From positions 8,000-14,505 of the forward strand of contig JABAAA010000017.1 in NCBI GenBank assembly GCA_014239005.1: a stretch of 6,506 nucleotides of DNA, given 5' to 3'. Both the position numbers and the translations under genes were made by a program. How positions within the stretch are numbered: position 1 is the stretch's first letter; each line of letters starts with the position of its first letter. This document shows positions 1 to 5,892 of the stretch, one piece after another. Under the pieces are notes generated by a model. That model had not been told where the DNA came from. It ran no database searches and worked only from the letters and a program-made list of their open reading frames with translations. Source of the stretch: Alphaproteobacteria bacterium (GTDB lineage Bacteria > Pseudomonadota > Alphaproteobacteria > JABAAW01).

Positions 1-394
1 GCAGCCGATGTTCTTGTTTCTCTACAGCGCGTTGATTCTGTTTTTTGCCTTTTTCTACACGGCGATCGTCTTCAACCCGCAGGACACGGCAGAGAACCTT
101 CGCAAGCAGGGAGGCATTATTCAGGGCATTCGCCCTGGCGCGCACACGGCGGATTATTTGGATTTCGTTCTCACGCGCCTGACGGTGTTCGGAGGCTTGT
201 ACCTTGTTGCGGTGTCGCTGTTGCCTGAAATTTTGATTTCTCGTTTTGCCGTGCCTTTTTACTTCGGTGGTACCAGTCTTTTAATCGTAGTATCGGTCAC
301 GATGGATACGGTCGCGCAGATTCAGGGACATCTCATGTCGTACCGCTACGAGAGTTTGATGCGTCGCTCGGGCTTTCACAAGTTGCAGCGATGA
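1..394 (+). CDS. secY: Protein translocase subunit SecY, C-terminal part (5' end outside the window)
   Basis: SecY forms the protein-conducting channel of the Sec translocon in the inner membrane, working with SecE, SecG and SecA or the ribosome. Only about the last 130 residues are here; the first whole codon is at position 2 and the stop is TGA at 392-394. Counting from the Met codon at 8, residues 2-22 form a hydrophobic helix ending in FYTAIVFNP (TM8). It is followed by the cytoplasmic C5 loop with GIRPG; its Arg corresponds to the conserved E. coli Arg357 region important for SecA-dependent export. Next come TM9 (around LTVFGGLYLVAVSLLPEIL) and TM10 with the SecY-typical PFYFGGTSLLIVV. 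A short basic tail ends in HKLQR. The stop overlaps the adk start in an ATGA, suggesting translational coupling. The family call is near certain from the conserved C-terminal segments; the frame is intact. Confidence 0.97.
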   Translation, partial: QPMFLFLYSALILFFAFFYTAIVFNPQDTAENLRKQGGIIQGIRPGAHTADYLDFVLTRLTVFGGLYLVAVSLLPEILISRFAVPFYFGGTSLLIVVSVTMDTVAQIQGHLMSYRYESLMRRSGFHKLQR

Positions 395-1074
395 ATATCC
401 TGTTGCTCGGCGCACCGGGGGCGGGCAAGGGGACGCAAGCCGAGCTCTTGCAAAAAAGACACGGCTGGACTTGGCTATCGACGGGAGACATGTTGCGAAG
501 GTTGGCGGGAGAGATGACCTCCGACAAGCCGCACATCGAACGGCTCTGCGACATCATGGCGGAAGGACGACTGATCCCGGACTACCTGATGGTCATGCTG
601 TTGGAAGAAGAGTTTAAGAGATCTTGCTACGAAGATGGCTTCATCTTGGACGGGTTTCCGCGCACCGAGGTGCAGGTCGAACATCTCACCGAGTTGCTGA
701 AGAAAAAGGGCAAGTCGCTGGATGCCGTCATTCTTCTTTCGGTCGACAAGCAAGCCGTCCTTGCTCGCATCGAGGGGCGTCGTTTTTGTCCCGAGTGCCG
801 TGCGGGCTATCACTTGACGACGCAACCGCCGAAAAAGGAGGGGGTGTGCGACAAGTGCAAGACAGCCTTGACGCAGCGCGAGGACGACACGGCGAAGACG
901 CTGACGCGGCGACTGGAGGTCTTTCGCATCCAAACAGAGCCGATCCTGCCTTACTACAGAAAGAAGAAGAACATCCTGACGGAGATCTCAGGCACGCAGA
1001 GCGTCAAGCAGGTGTCTGCTGATATCGAAAAGGCGATTGAGACAATGAAAAAACAGAAGAAAGAAGAAAAGTAG
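391..1074 (+). CDS. adk: Adenylate kinase, long form with four-cysteine lid
   Basis: Cytoplasmic enzyme catalysing ATP + AMP = 2 ADP. The 227-residue product starts with the phosphate-binding loop GAPGAGKGT (residues 7-15), followed by STGDMLR (30-36) of the AMP site and DGFPRT (87-92). The lid domain (about 128-165) carries Cys133, Cys136, Cys153 and Cys156 as two CxxC pairs, the pattern of zinc-binding Adk enzymes, so a structural metal is inferred. The ATG at 391 overlaps the secY stop by 4 bases; no clear Shine-Dalgarno sequence precedes it, which fits coupled translation. Most bacterial Adk proteins are about 214-220 residues. The excess here lies partly in a Lys/Glu-rich tail (about 219-227), and residues 223-227 plus the TAG stop are encoded by the first unit of a tandem repeat that continues downstream. 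The tail is unlikely to be catalytic. In many alphaproteobacteria rpsM follows adk; here the next gene is convergent. Confidence 0.97.
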   Translation: MNILLLGAPGAGKGTQAELLQKRHGWTWLSTGDMLRRLAGEMTSDKPHIERLCDIMAEGRLIPDYLMVMLLEEEFKRSCYEDGFILDGFPRTEVQVEHLTELLKKKGKSLDAVILLSVDKQAVLARIEGRRFCPECRAGYHLTTQPPKKEGVCDKCKTALTQREDDTAKTLTRRLEVFRIQTEPILPYYRKKKNILTEISGTQSVKQVSADIEKAIETMKKQKKEEK

Positions 1075-1139
1075 AAGAAAGAAGAAAAGTAGAAGAAAGA
1101 AGAAAAAATAGAAGAAAGAAGAAAAATAGAAGAAAGAAG
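1055..1139 (+). repeat. Polypurine 18-bp tandem repeat, about 4.7 copies, overlapping the end of adk
   Basis: Unit AGAAGAAAGAAGAAAAGT. Copies lie at 1055-1072, 1073-1090, 1091-1109 (19 bases, one extra A and G to A near the end), 1110-1127 (G to A at position 17) and a partial copy at 1128-1139. Each unit is purine except for one T. The T followed by AG of the next copy makes TAG, which is the adk stop at 1072-1074. An in-frame second TAG lies one unit later (1090-1092). The 19-base third unit then shifts the phase. Copies 1 and 2 are identical, which suggests recent expansion by slippage. A polypurine tract like this could form triplex or R-loop structures, but that is inference. Confidence 0.93.
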
Positions 1140-1230
1140 CTTGCCGAGTTTTTAAGCCGTTTCACAAGCCCAAAAATCAGGGGTGTTAGATATGGAATTG
1201 CCAAAAAAAATTCAACACAATCTCCTGCTC
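1140..1230. other. Convergent intergenic remainder between adk and the methyltransferase gene
   Basis: This sequence separates the 3' ends of two converging genes, where terminators would be expected. I see no canonical hairpin followed by a T-run on either strand. The best candidates are weak. One is a 5-bp stem, TCCTG (1223-1227) with CAGGA (1234-1238), spanning the methyltransferase stop. It is separated by about 12 bases from a run of eight A at 1203-1210, which reads as T on the minus strand. The other is GTGTT (1183-1187) with AACAC, nesting GAATT with AATTC, with unequal sides. No open reading frame of interest lies here. Confidence 0.5.
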
Positions 1231-1938
1231 CTACAGGACAAAAGTTTCGTCCTTGGCAAACTCCGCCAGCACCGGCGCGCTTGCATCGAATAGCGATTCA
1301 CTCGCAACCCGTCCTCGTGCGTCCCTACGCCAGCGCACGATCTCGCCCGTCTCGTCCTCGCGCATGCGCAGCGCCGTGAGCGTTCCTCCCGTCTCCAGTT
1401 GTTGCAAGAGCGCCTCCGGCACTCGCTCGACGCCGCCGTCGATGACGATCGAACGATAGGGAGCGTCCTGCTTCCACCCCTCGCGCGGATCGCCATGAAG
1501 ACAGACGCAGCCGTCGAGGCGCAAATCGAGCACGACTCGGTCGATATCCGCCAAAAAGCTTTTCTTGTAATCGAGCAGGAAGACGGTCGTCTTCAAGCGC
1601 TCGGCAACGGCAGCAAGATAGCCGCCGCCGCCCGCGACCACCAACACCGTCTCCCCCTTCTCGATCTCGGCTGTCTGCAAAAGACGCGCTGCCAGAAGAG
1701 GAGAAAGCAAATACCTACCGCCGCGAACAGGCAAGGTCGCGTCGCTGTAGCTCAAGTGTTGCGTATCCGCAGGCAGAAAGGTCTCGCGCGGCAGAGAATC
1801 CATCGCGACAAGAATGCGTTCGTCCGAAATGCGGTTCGGACGCAGCTGCCCTTCCACCATGCGCGTGCGTGCGACGTTCTCTGCAAACCGATCGCCGCCA
1901 AAAGGATGCGCACGGGGCATCGAGAACACGTCGTTCAC
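1231..1938 (-). CDS. Pcm-like protein-L-isoaspartate O-methyltransferase family protein (divergent)
   Basis: SAM-dependent methyltransferase fold of the PCMT family, 235 residues. Members of the canonical family methylate isoaspartyl residues so that damaged proteins can be repaired. Visible family features are the N-terminal RTRMVEGQLRPNRISDERIL and LPRETFLP (residues 24-56), RYLLSPLLAARLLQ (75-88), the SAM-binding glycine loop VLVVAGGGGY (98-107), the central APYRSIVIDGGVERVPEALLQQLETGGTL (159-187) and the C-terminal SLFDASAPVLAEF. This arrangement resembles the alphaproteobacterial Pcm-like group. The canonical TISQP segment is replaced by YLLSP, and the usual acidic residue of SAM motif I (V-L-D/E-x-G) is Val100. 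Isoaspartate repair activity is therefore uncertain, although SAM binding remains plausible. The start used is GTG at 1936-1938, overlapping the upstream ETF-QO stop as GTGA. AAAGG at 1941-1945 is only 2 bases away, so GTG at 1927-1929 or ATG at 1918-1920 are real alternatives. Confidence 0.82.
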   Translation of the reverse strand: MNDVFSMPRAHPFGGDRFAENVARTRMVEGQLRPNRISDERILVAMDSLPRETFLPADTQHLSYSDATLPVRGGRYLLSPLLAARLLQTAEIEKGETVLVVAGGGGYLAAVAERLKTTVFLLDYKKSFLADIDRVVLDLRLDGCVCLHGDPREGWKQDAPYRSIVIDGGVERVPEALLQQLETGGTLTALRMREDETGEIVRWRRDARGRVASESLFDASAPVLAEFAKDETFVL

Positions 1939-3593
1939 ATCCTTTCGTAGTTCGGACCGCCGCCGCCCTCAGGCGGAATCCAGTCGATGTTTTGCAACGG
2001 ATCTTTGATGTCGCAGGTCTTGCAATGCAGGCAGTTTTGGGCGTTGATCTGCAAGCGCAACCCCTTTTCTTCTTCGACGATCTCGTAGACACCGGCAGGA
2101 CAGTAGCGCGTCTCCGGCGAGGCGTATCGCTTCGCCCCTTCGCTGATTGCAAGCTCGGGCTGTTGCAAGCGCAGATGAACCGGCTGGTTCTCTTCGTGAT
2201 ACACGCCTGCAAAAGAGAGGTTCGTCAGCAGATCGAAACTGATCACGCCGTCAGGCTTCGGGTATGCGATCGGCGTTGCACGCGCACGAGAGAGCAAGTG
2301 TTGGTGATCTTTTCGATGGCGAAAGGTCCACGGAGCGCGTCCCCTGAGAATGTACGTGTCGAGCGCAGCGTAGAGCAACGCCCACCACAAGCCGAATCGG
2401 AAGGCGGGACGGATGTTGCGCACGCGATGCAACTCTTGGACAATCCAGCTTTTGCGTACATGCTCGCCGTAAGCTTTGATCTCTTTGCTGCCGTCCTTGC
2501 GCGCGGCAAAGATGGCATCGGCAGCAAGCATACCACTTTTCATGGCGTTGTGGCTGCCCTTGATCTTCGGAACATTCATGAAGCCCGCCTCGCAGCCCAC
2601 CAGCAGCCCGCCGGGAAAATGCAAGCGCGGCACAGATTGCGCCCCCCCCTCGTTGAGCGCGCGTGCGCCGTAGGCGATTCGCCGACCTCCTGCCAGAAGG
2701 GGAAGAATCGAAGGATGATGCTTGAAACGTTGGAATTCGTGGTAGGGCGAGAGGTAGGGATTCTCGTAGTCGAGCCCGACGACAAAGCCCACCGAGACGA
2801 GGTCGTCCTTGAGGTGATAGAGAAACGAACCGCCGTAAGTTGTTCGTCGCAAGGGCCAGCCGATCGTGTGAAGAACGTCGCCGGCGCGGGCGCTCCCTGT
2901 CGGCACTTCCCAAAGCTCTTTGAGCCCGATCCCATACGTCTGGGGCTGGCAATGCGCGTCCAAGTTGAAGCGCGCGATCAACGTCTTGCCCAGCGATCCT
3001 CTGCAGCCCTCCGCCAAGACGGTCTGTCGCGCGCGTAGCAGCAAGCCGGGCTGATAGTTGGCGGTGCGCTCAAGGTTCTTGCCGACCCCCATATCTCCTG
3101 TCACGATGCCGCCGAGCGCGCCGTCCGCGTCGAAGTGCGGCGCGACCCCCGCAAAGCCGGGAAAGATATCGACCCCCAAGTCTTCCGCCTTGACGGCAAG
3201 CCATCGACAAAGCTCGCCCAAGCTGACGATATAGTTGCCCTTGTTGTGCATGTGCGGCGGCGTCGGCAACGGCAAGGCATAGCGCGCCGTCAGAAAACGA
3301 AAGCGATCGCGCCGCGCAGGCGTCATCAAGGGCAAGTCCGTCTGCTCGCGCCACGCAGGCAACAGCTCGTCGAGCGCGCGGGGTTCGAAGACCGCTCCCG
3401 AAAGAATGTGCGCCCCGATCGTCGCTCCCTTCTCCAAAAGACACACCGAGAGCTCCTCGCCCGCCGCTTGTGCGCACTGCTTCAAACGGATTGCAGTCGC
3501 CAACCCCGAAGGGCCGCCGCCGACGACCAGCACATCGAAATCCATGTTTTCGCGCTCGGTCTGCCGTGCGTTGTTCGAAGTGTCTTGTGCCAC
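1935..3593 (-). CDS. Electron transfer flavoprotein:ubiquinone oxidoreductase (ETF-QO, ETFDH orthologue)
   Basis: Inner-membrane-associated FAD and 4Fe-4S enzyme that takes electrons from reduced ETF, loaded by acyl-CoA and other flavin dehydrogenases, and reduces ubiquinone. About 552 residues from the chosen start, the usual family length. Features: FAD-binding GGGPSG (25-30) in a Rossmann beta-alpha-beta, AEGCRGSLGK (194-203), the GWPLRRTTYGGSFLYHLKDD region (245-264), GSHNAMKSGMLAADAI (346-361), and a C-terminal ferredoxin-like domain. All four cluster cysteines are present: one in RYCPAGVYE (Cys498) and three in CLHCKTC (521, 524, 527), followed by the signature DIKDP and PEGGGGPNYERM end. 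I chose GTG at 3591-3593 because GGAG (3600-3603) lies 6 bases upstream. GTG at 3603-3605 (4 residues longer) and ATG at 3543-3545 (16 shorter) are alternatives. It is first in a two-gene unit and overlaps the methyltransferase gene by 4 bases. No frameshift or missing residue was seen. Confidence 0.96.
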   Translation of the reverse strand: MAQDTSNNARQTERENMDFDVLVVGGGPSGLATAIRLKQCAQAAGEELSVCLLEKGATIGAHILSGAVFEPRALDELLPAWREQTDLPLMTPARRDRFRFLTARYALPLPTPPHMHNKGNYIVSLGELCRWLAVKAEDLGVDIFPGFAGVAPHFDADGALGGIVTGDMGVGKNLERTANYQPGLLLRARQTVLAEGCRGSLGKTLIARFNLDAHCQPQTYGIGLKELWEVPTGSARAGDVLHTIGWPLRRTTYGGSFLYHLKDDLVSVGFVVGLDYENPYLSPYHEFQRFKHHPSILPLLAGGRRIAYGARALNEGGAQSVPRLHFPGGLLVGCEAGFMNVPKIKGSHNAMKSGMLAADAIFAARKDGSKEIKAYGEHVRKSWIVQELHRVRNIRPAFRFGLWWALLYAALDTYILRGRAPWTFRHRKDHQHLLSRARATPIAYPKPDGVISFDLLTNLSFAGVYHEENQPVHLRLQQPELAISEGAKRYASPETRYCPAGVYEIVEEEKGLRLQINAQNCLHCKTCDIKDPLQNIDWIPPEGGGGPNYERM

Positions 3594-3599
3594 GAAAGT

Positions 3600-3603
3600 C
3601 TCC
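3600..3603 (-). promoter_or_regulatory. Shine-Dalgarno sequence deciding the ETF-QO start
   Basis: On the minus strand GGAG is followed by 6 bases and then GTG (3591-3593). The longer reading with GTG at 3603-3605 has no purine-rich ribosome site upstream; the sequence before it reads as a pyrimidine and A-rich stretch. The ATG at 3543-3545 has only a poor GAG about 12 bases upstream. The start call rests on this spacing alone. Confidence 0.5.
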
Positions 3604-3659
3604 ACAAAAGTTTTTTGGAAATGGCGCGGGTCTCTACAAGAGAATTAGGAGATTCCGTC

Positions 3660-3682
3660 GCATTTTTCAACGCCGAAAATGC
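3660..3682. promoter_or_regulatory. Inverted repeat in the divergent control region
   Basis: GCATTTT (3660-3666) and AAAATGC (3676-3682) form a perfect 7-bp inverted repeat around a 9-base centre, extendable by one G-U pair. It lies between the divergent ETF-QO and DUF1489 starts. It overlaps a TTGAAA box on the minus strand (complement of 3665-3670) and sits just upstream of a possible plus-strand -35. This placement suits an operator for a dimeric regulator. No T-run follows, so it is not a terminator. The regulator is unknown and function is inferred. Confidence 0.35.
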
Positions 3683-3685
3683 ACG

Positions 3686-3714
3686 TTGCAATTCGCAGCA
3701 AGAGCGGCTACATT
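3686..3714 (+). promoter_or_regulatory. Weak sigma70-like promoter candidate for the DUF1489-leuA-prs unit
   Basis: TTGCAA (3686-3691), a 17-base spacer, then TACATT (3709-3714). Each box matches the consensus at 4 of 6 positions. Transcription would begin around 3720, only a few bases before the ATG at 3726, implying a very short leader. In the roughly 130 bases between the divergent starts this is the best plus-strand match I found. Chance matches of this quality are common. Confidence 0.28.
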
Positions 3715-3725
3715 CCGAAGCGACC

Positions 3726-4172
3726 ATGGAACGCGTTCATCTCAAAAAGCTGTGCGTCGGGTGCTTCTCCCGCCTCGAACTGGCGCGCTGGCAGAAGGCG
3801 CGCATGCGCTGGGCAGAAGCGCAGGGCATGGGAAAGAACAAGGTGTGGCACGACACGCGCGCCTTGCCGAAGCTGGCGAATCGCATCAAGATCGAAGGAT
3901 CGCTGTACTGGATCATCCGCGGTGCTTTCGCCGTGCGACAAAGCGTCACCACCTTCTCGTCGATCAAGGACGACAAGGGCTTATCCATGTGTCGCATTTG
4001 GCTCTCGCCGACGCTGGTGACCGTGGTTGCACAGAAGCACCGTCCCTTTCAGGGCTGGCGCTACTTGAACGCACGGGACGCGCCGCAGGACCTTTACGAC
4101 GAGCACGCCACCAGCGAGCTGGACGAGGAGCGCGAGTTGAACGACATGCTCTTTGAGCTGGGCTTGGTATAA
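3726..4172 (+). CDS. DUF1489 family protein, function unknown
   Basis: The 148-residue product matches the DUF1489 family, which is largely confined to alphaproteobacteria and has no established function. Visible family features are HLKKLCVGC near the N terminus (residues 5-13), HDTRALPK (42-49), SLYWIIRG (59-66), RQSVTTF (71-77) and HRPFQGWRYL (105-114), followed by an acidic C-terminal stretch ending LFELGLV. There is no signal peptide or membrane segment, so a cytosolic protein is inferred. Cys10 and Cys13 form a CxxC-like pair, but no second pair is seen, so metal binding is not claimed. The ATG at 3726 is chosen because family members begin a few residues before the LCVG motif. An in-frame ATG at 3621 would add 35 residues with no family resemblance. 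The gene ends 12 bases before leuA and is probably cotranscribed with it. Confidence 0.85.
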   Translation: MERVHLKKLCVGCFSRLELARWQKARMRWAEAQGMGKNKVWHDTRALPKLANRIKIEGSLYWIIRGAFAVRQSVTTFSSIKDDKGLSMCRIWLSPTLVTVVAQKHRPFQGWRYLNARDAPQDLYDEHATSELDEERELNDMLFELGLV

Positions 4173-4184
4173 CAAAGAACCGCG

Positions 4185-5876
4185 ATGTCGTCGAAGTATC
4201 GTCCCTTTGTTGCAACGCCTCTGCCCGATCGCCGCTGGCCCGAACGTCGCATTGAGCGAGCACCCGTTTGGTGCAGCGTCGATCTGCGCGACGGCAATCA
4301 GGCGCTCATCGAACCGATGGGCAGCGAGCGCAAGACGCGCATGTTCGACGAGTTGCAAACGATGGGTTTCAAGGAAATCGAGGTCGGCTTTCCTGCCGCC
4401 TCGCAAACCGACTTCGACTTCACGCGTCTGCTGATCGAAAAAAAACTGATCGGCGACGATGTGACGATTCAGGTGTTGACGCAATCGCGCGTCGACTTGA
4501 TCGAACGTAGCTTCGAGGCGATTCGCGGTGCCCGCAAAGCGATCGTTCACTTTTACAACTCGACCTCCGAAACGCAACGTCGTGTCGTCTTCCAAAAGGA
4601 TCGAGCGGGCGTCATCGACATCGCGCGCAAGGGTGCGGAGCATATTCGTCGTCTTGGCGAGAAGCAGGGCGAGACGGAGATCGTCTACCAATACTCGCCT
4701 GAGAGTTACACGGCGACCGAGCAGGACTTCGCGCTGGAGATCTGCGAGGCGGTGGCGGATGTGTTCGAGCCCGATGCTTCGCGGAAACTGATCGTGAATC
4801 TTCCGGCGACGGTGGAGCTTTCGACGCCGAACCTCTACGCCGACCTGATCGAACATTTTTGTCGCAACTTCTCGCGCCGCGAGAATATCATCGTGAGTCT
4901 GCACCCGCACAACGATCGCGGCACGGCGGTGGCGGCAAGCGAGCTCGGACTGATGGCGGGGGCGGAGCGCATCGAAGGCACGCTTTTCGGCAACGGCGAG
5001 CGTACGGGCAATGTCGATGTGATCACGCTTGCGCTCAACATGCTGACGCAAGGGATCGATCCTGGGCTGTCGATTTCCGACATCAACCGCCTGCGCAGGC
5101 TCGCCGAGTATTGCACGCAGATTCCTGTCGGTGCACGGCATCCCTATGCCGGCGATTTGGTGTTCACCGCCTTTTCGGGCTCGCATCAGGATGCGATCGC
5201 CAAAGGTTTCACGGCGATGCGCCACAGCAACGCCTTGGCGTGGGATGTGCCGTATTTGCCGATCGATCCGCAAGACATCGGGCGCAACTATCAAGCGTTG
5301 ATTCGCATCAACAGCCAGTCGGGCAAGGGCGGCATCGCCTATGTGATGAAGAACGACTATGGCTTAGAGTTGCCGCGTCCTTTGCAGATCGCCTTCAGCA
5401 ACGAGGTGCAAAAACGCGCCGATCAGGATGGCGGCGAAATTTCTTCCGACACGCTGTTCGCTTTGTTTAAAACGCTGTACATGAACCAAGAGCCCGTGCG
5501 CTACATCGCGCACTGCAGCCGCGATCTTTCCGAAGAGAAACGTCATGTGACGCTAACCCTCGCCTTCGAGGGCAAGCAACAGACCTTGGAAGCTGCGGGC
5601 AATGGTCCTATCGATGCTGCGATGCAATCTTTGTTGAAGAAAACCGGCTTGTCCTTGCGCTTGGTCGATTACCACCAGCATGCGATCACGCAAGGGGCGG
5701 ACGCTCAGGGCGCGAGCTACATCGCCTTGTCGAATGCGAACGGCGAGCAGGTGTTCGGCGTGGGGTTGCATACGAATGTGATCGTCTCGTCGTTGAAAGC
5801 GTTGGTCTCCGCCTTCAACGCCGCGTGGGCTTTGCGCACGCGCGTCGAGGGATCGCTCGTCGAAGAGAAGGTGTAG
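4185..5876 (+). CDS. leuA: 2-isopropylmalate synthase, long (type 2) form
   Basis: First committed step of leucine synthesis: condenses acetyl-CoA with 2-oxoisovalerate to give 2-isopropylmalate, in the cytosol. The 563-residue length and the N-terminal YRPF...P..RRWPER segment match the long LeuA type known from Mycobacterium and many alphaproteobacteria. The catalytic TIM barrel contains [13 protein letters not shown] (33-45), [19 protein letters not shown] (61-79) and [21 protein letters not shown] (240-260), then [10 protein letters not shown] (269-278). Asp36, His240, His242 and Asn276 occupy the divalent-metal positions with the same spacing as Asp81, His285, His287 and Asn321 of M. tuberculosis LeuA. 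The last ~140 residues (SLLKKTGL..., [21 protein letters not shown]) form the LeuA dimerisation and regulatory domain, so feedback inhibition by leucine is likely. No leader peptide or attenuator is visible upstream; it follows DUF1489 after 12 bases with only a weak AAAGAA ribosome site. Confidence 0.97.
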   Translation: MSSKYRPFVATPLPDRRWPERRIERAPVWCSVDLRDGNQALIEPMGSERKTRMFDELQTMGFKEIEVGFPAASQTDFDFTRLLIEKKLIGDDVTIQVLTQSRVDLIERSFEAIRGARKAIVHFYNSTSETQRRVVFQKDRAGVIDIARKGAEHIRRLGEKQGETEIVYQYSPESYTATEQDFALEICEAVADVFEPDASRKLIVNLPATVELSTPNLYADLIEHFCRNFSRRENIIVSLHPHNDRGTAVAASELGLMAGAERIEGTLFGNGERTGNVDVITLALNMLTQGIDPGLSISDINRLRRLAEYCTQIPVGARHPYAGDLVFTAFSGSHQDAIAKGFTAMRHSNALAWDVPYLPIDPQDIGRNYQALIRINSQSGKGGIAYVMKNDYGLELPRPLQIAFSNEVQKRADQDGGEISSDTLFALFKTLYMNQEPVRYIAHCSRDLSEEKRHVTLTLAFEGKQQTLEAAGNGPIDAAMQSLLKKTGLSLRLVDYHQHAITQGADAQGASYIALSNANGEQVFGVGLHTNVIVSSLKALVSAFNAAWALRTRVEGSLVEEKV

Positions 5877-5892
5877 GCGAGCCTTTCCGTCG

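Noticed and set aside
1004..1204. Minus-strand 66-codon frame with a Phe/Leu-rich stretch resembling a membrane helix
   Set aside because: The hydrophobic run is simply the reverse complement of the polypurine tandem repeat; there is no other support for a gene.
1203..1238. Possible Rho-independent terminator for the methyltransferase gene
   Set aside because: The stem is only 5 bp with a 6-base loop and lies about 12 bases from the T-run, which is not a canonical terminator geometry.
1869..3038. Plus-strand open frame of 389 codons opposite ETF-QO
   Set aside because: It is an antisense shadow of an intact, clearly recognised gene. The translation is rich in Arg, Gln and Ala without domain motifs, and there is no ribosome site or promoter to support it.
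3594..3725. Leucine-rich leader peptide or attenuator ahead of the leuA unit
   Set aside because: No short frame with a run of Leu codons and no terminator/antiterminator pair is visible. The inverted repeat at 3660-3682 lacks a T-run.
3621..3725. Upstream ATG extending DUF1489 by 35 residues
   Set aside because: The added residues do not resemble the family N terminus, and GGA is only 2 bases from that ATG. The ATG at 3726 places LCVG where the family has it.
3981..5294. Minus-strand open frame of 437 codons opposite DUF1489 and leuA
   Set aside because: It spans two well-supported genes and their gap in antisense. Its Arg- and Asp-rich, low-motif translation is typical of the reverse complement of codon-biased genes.
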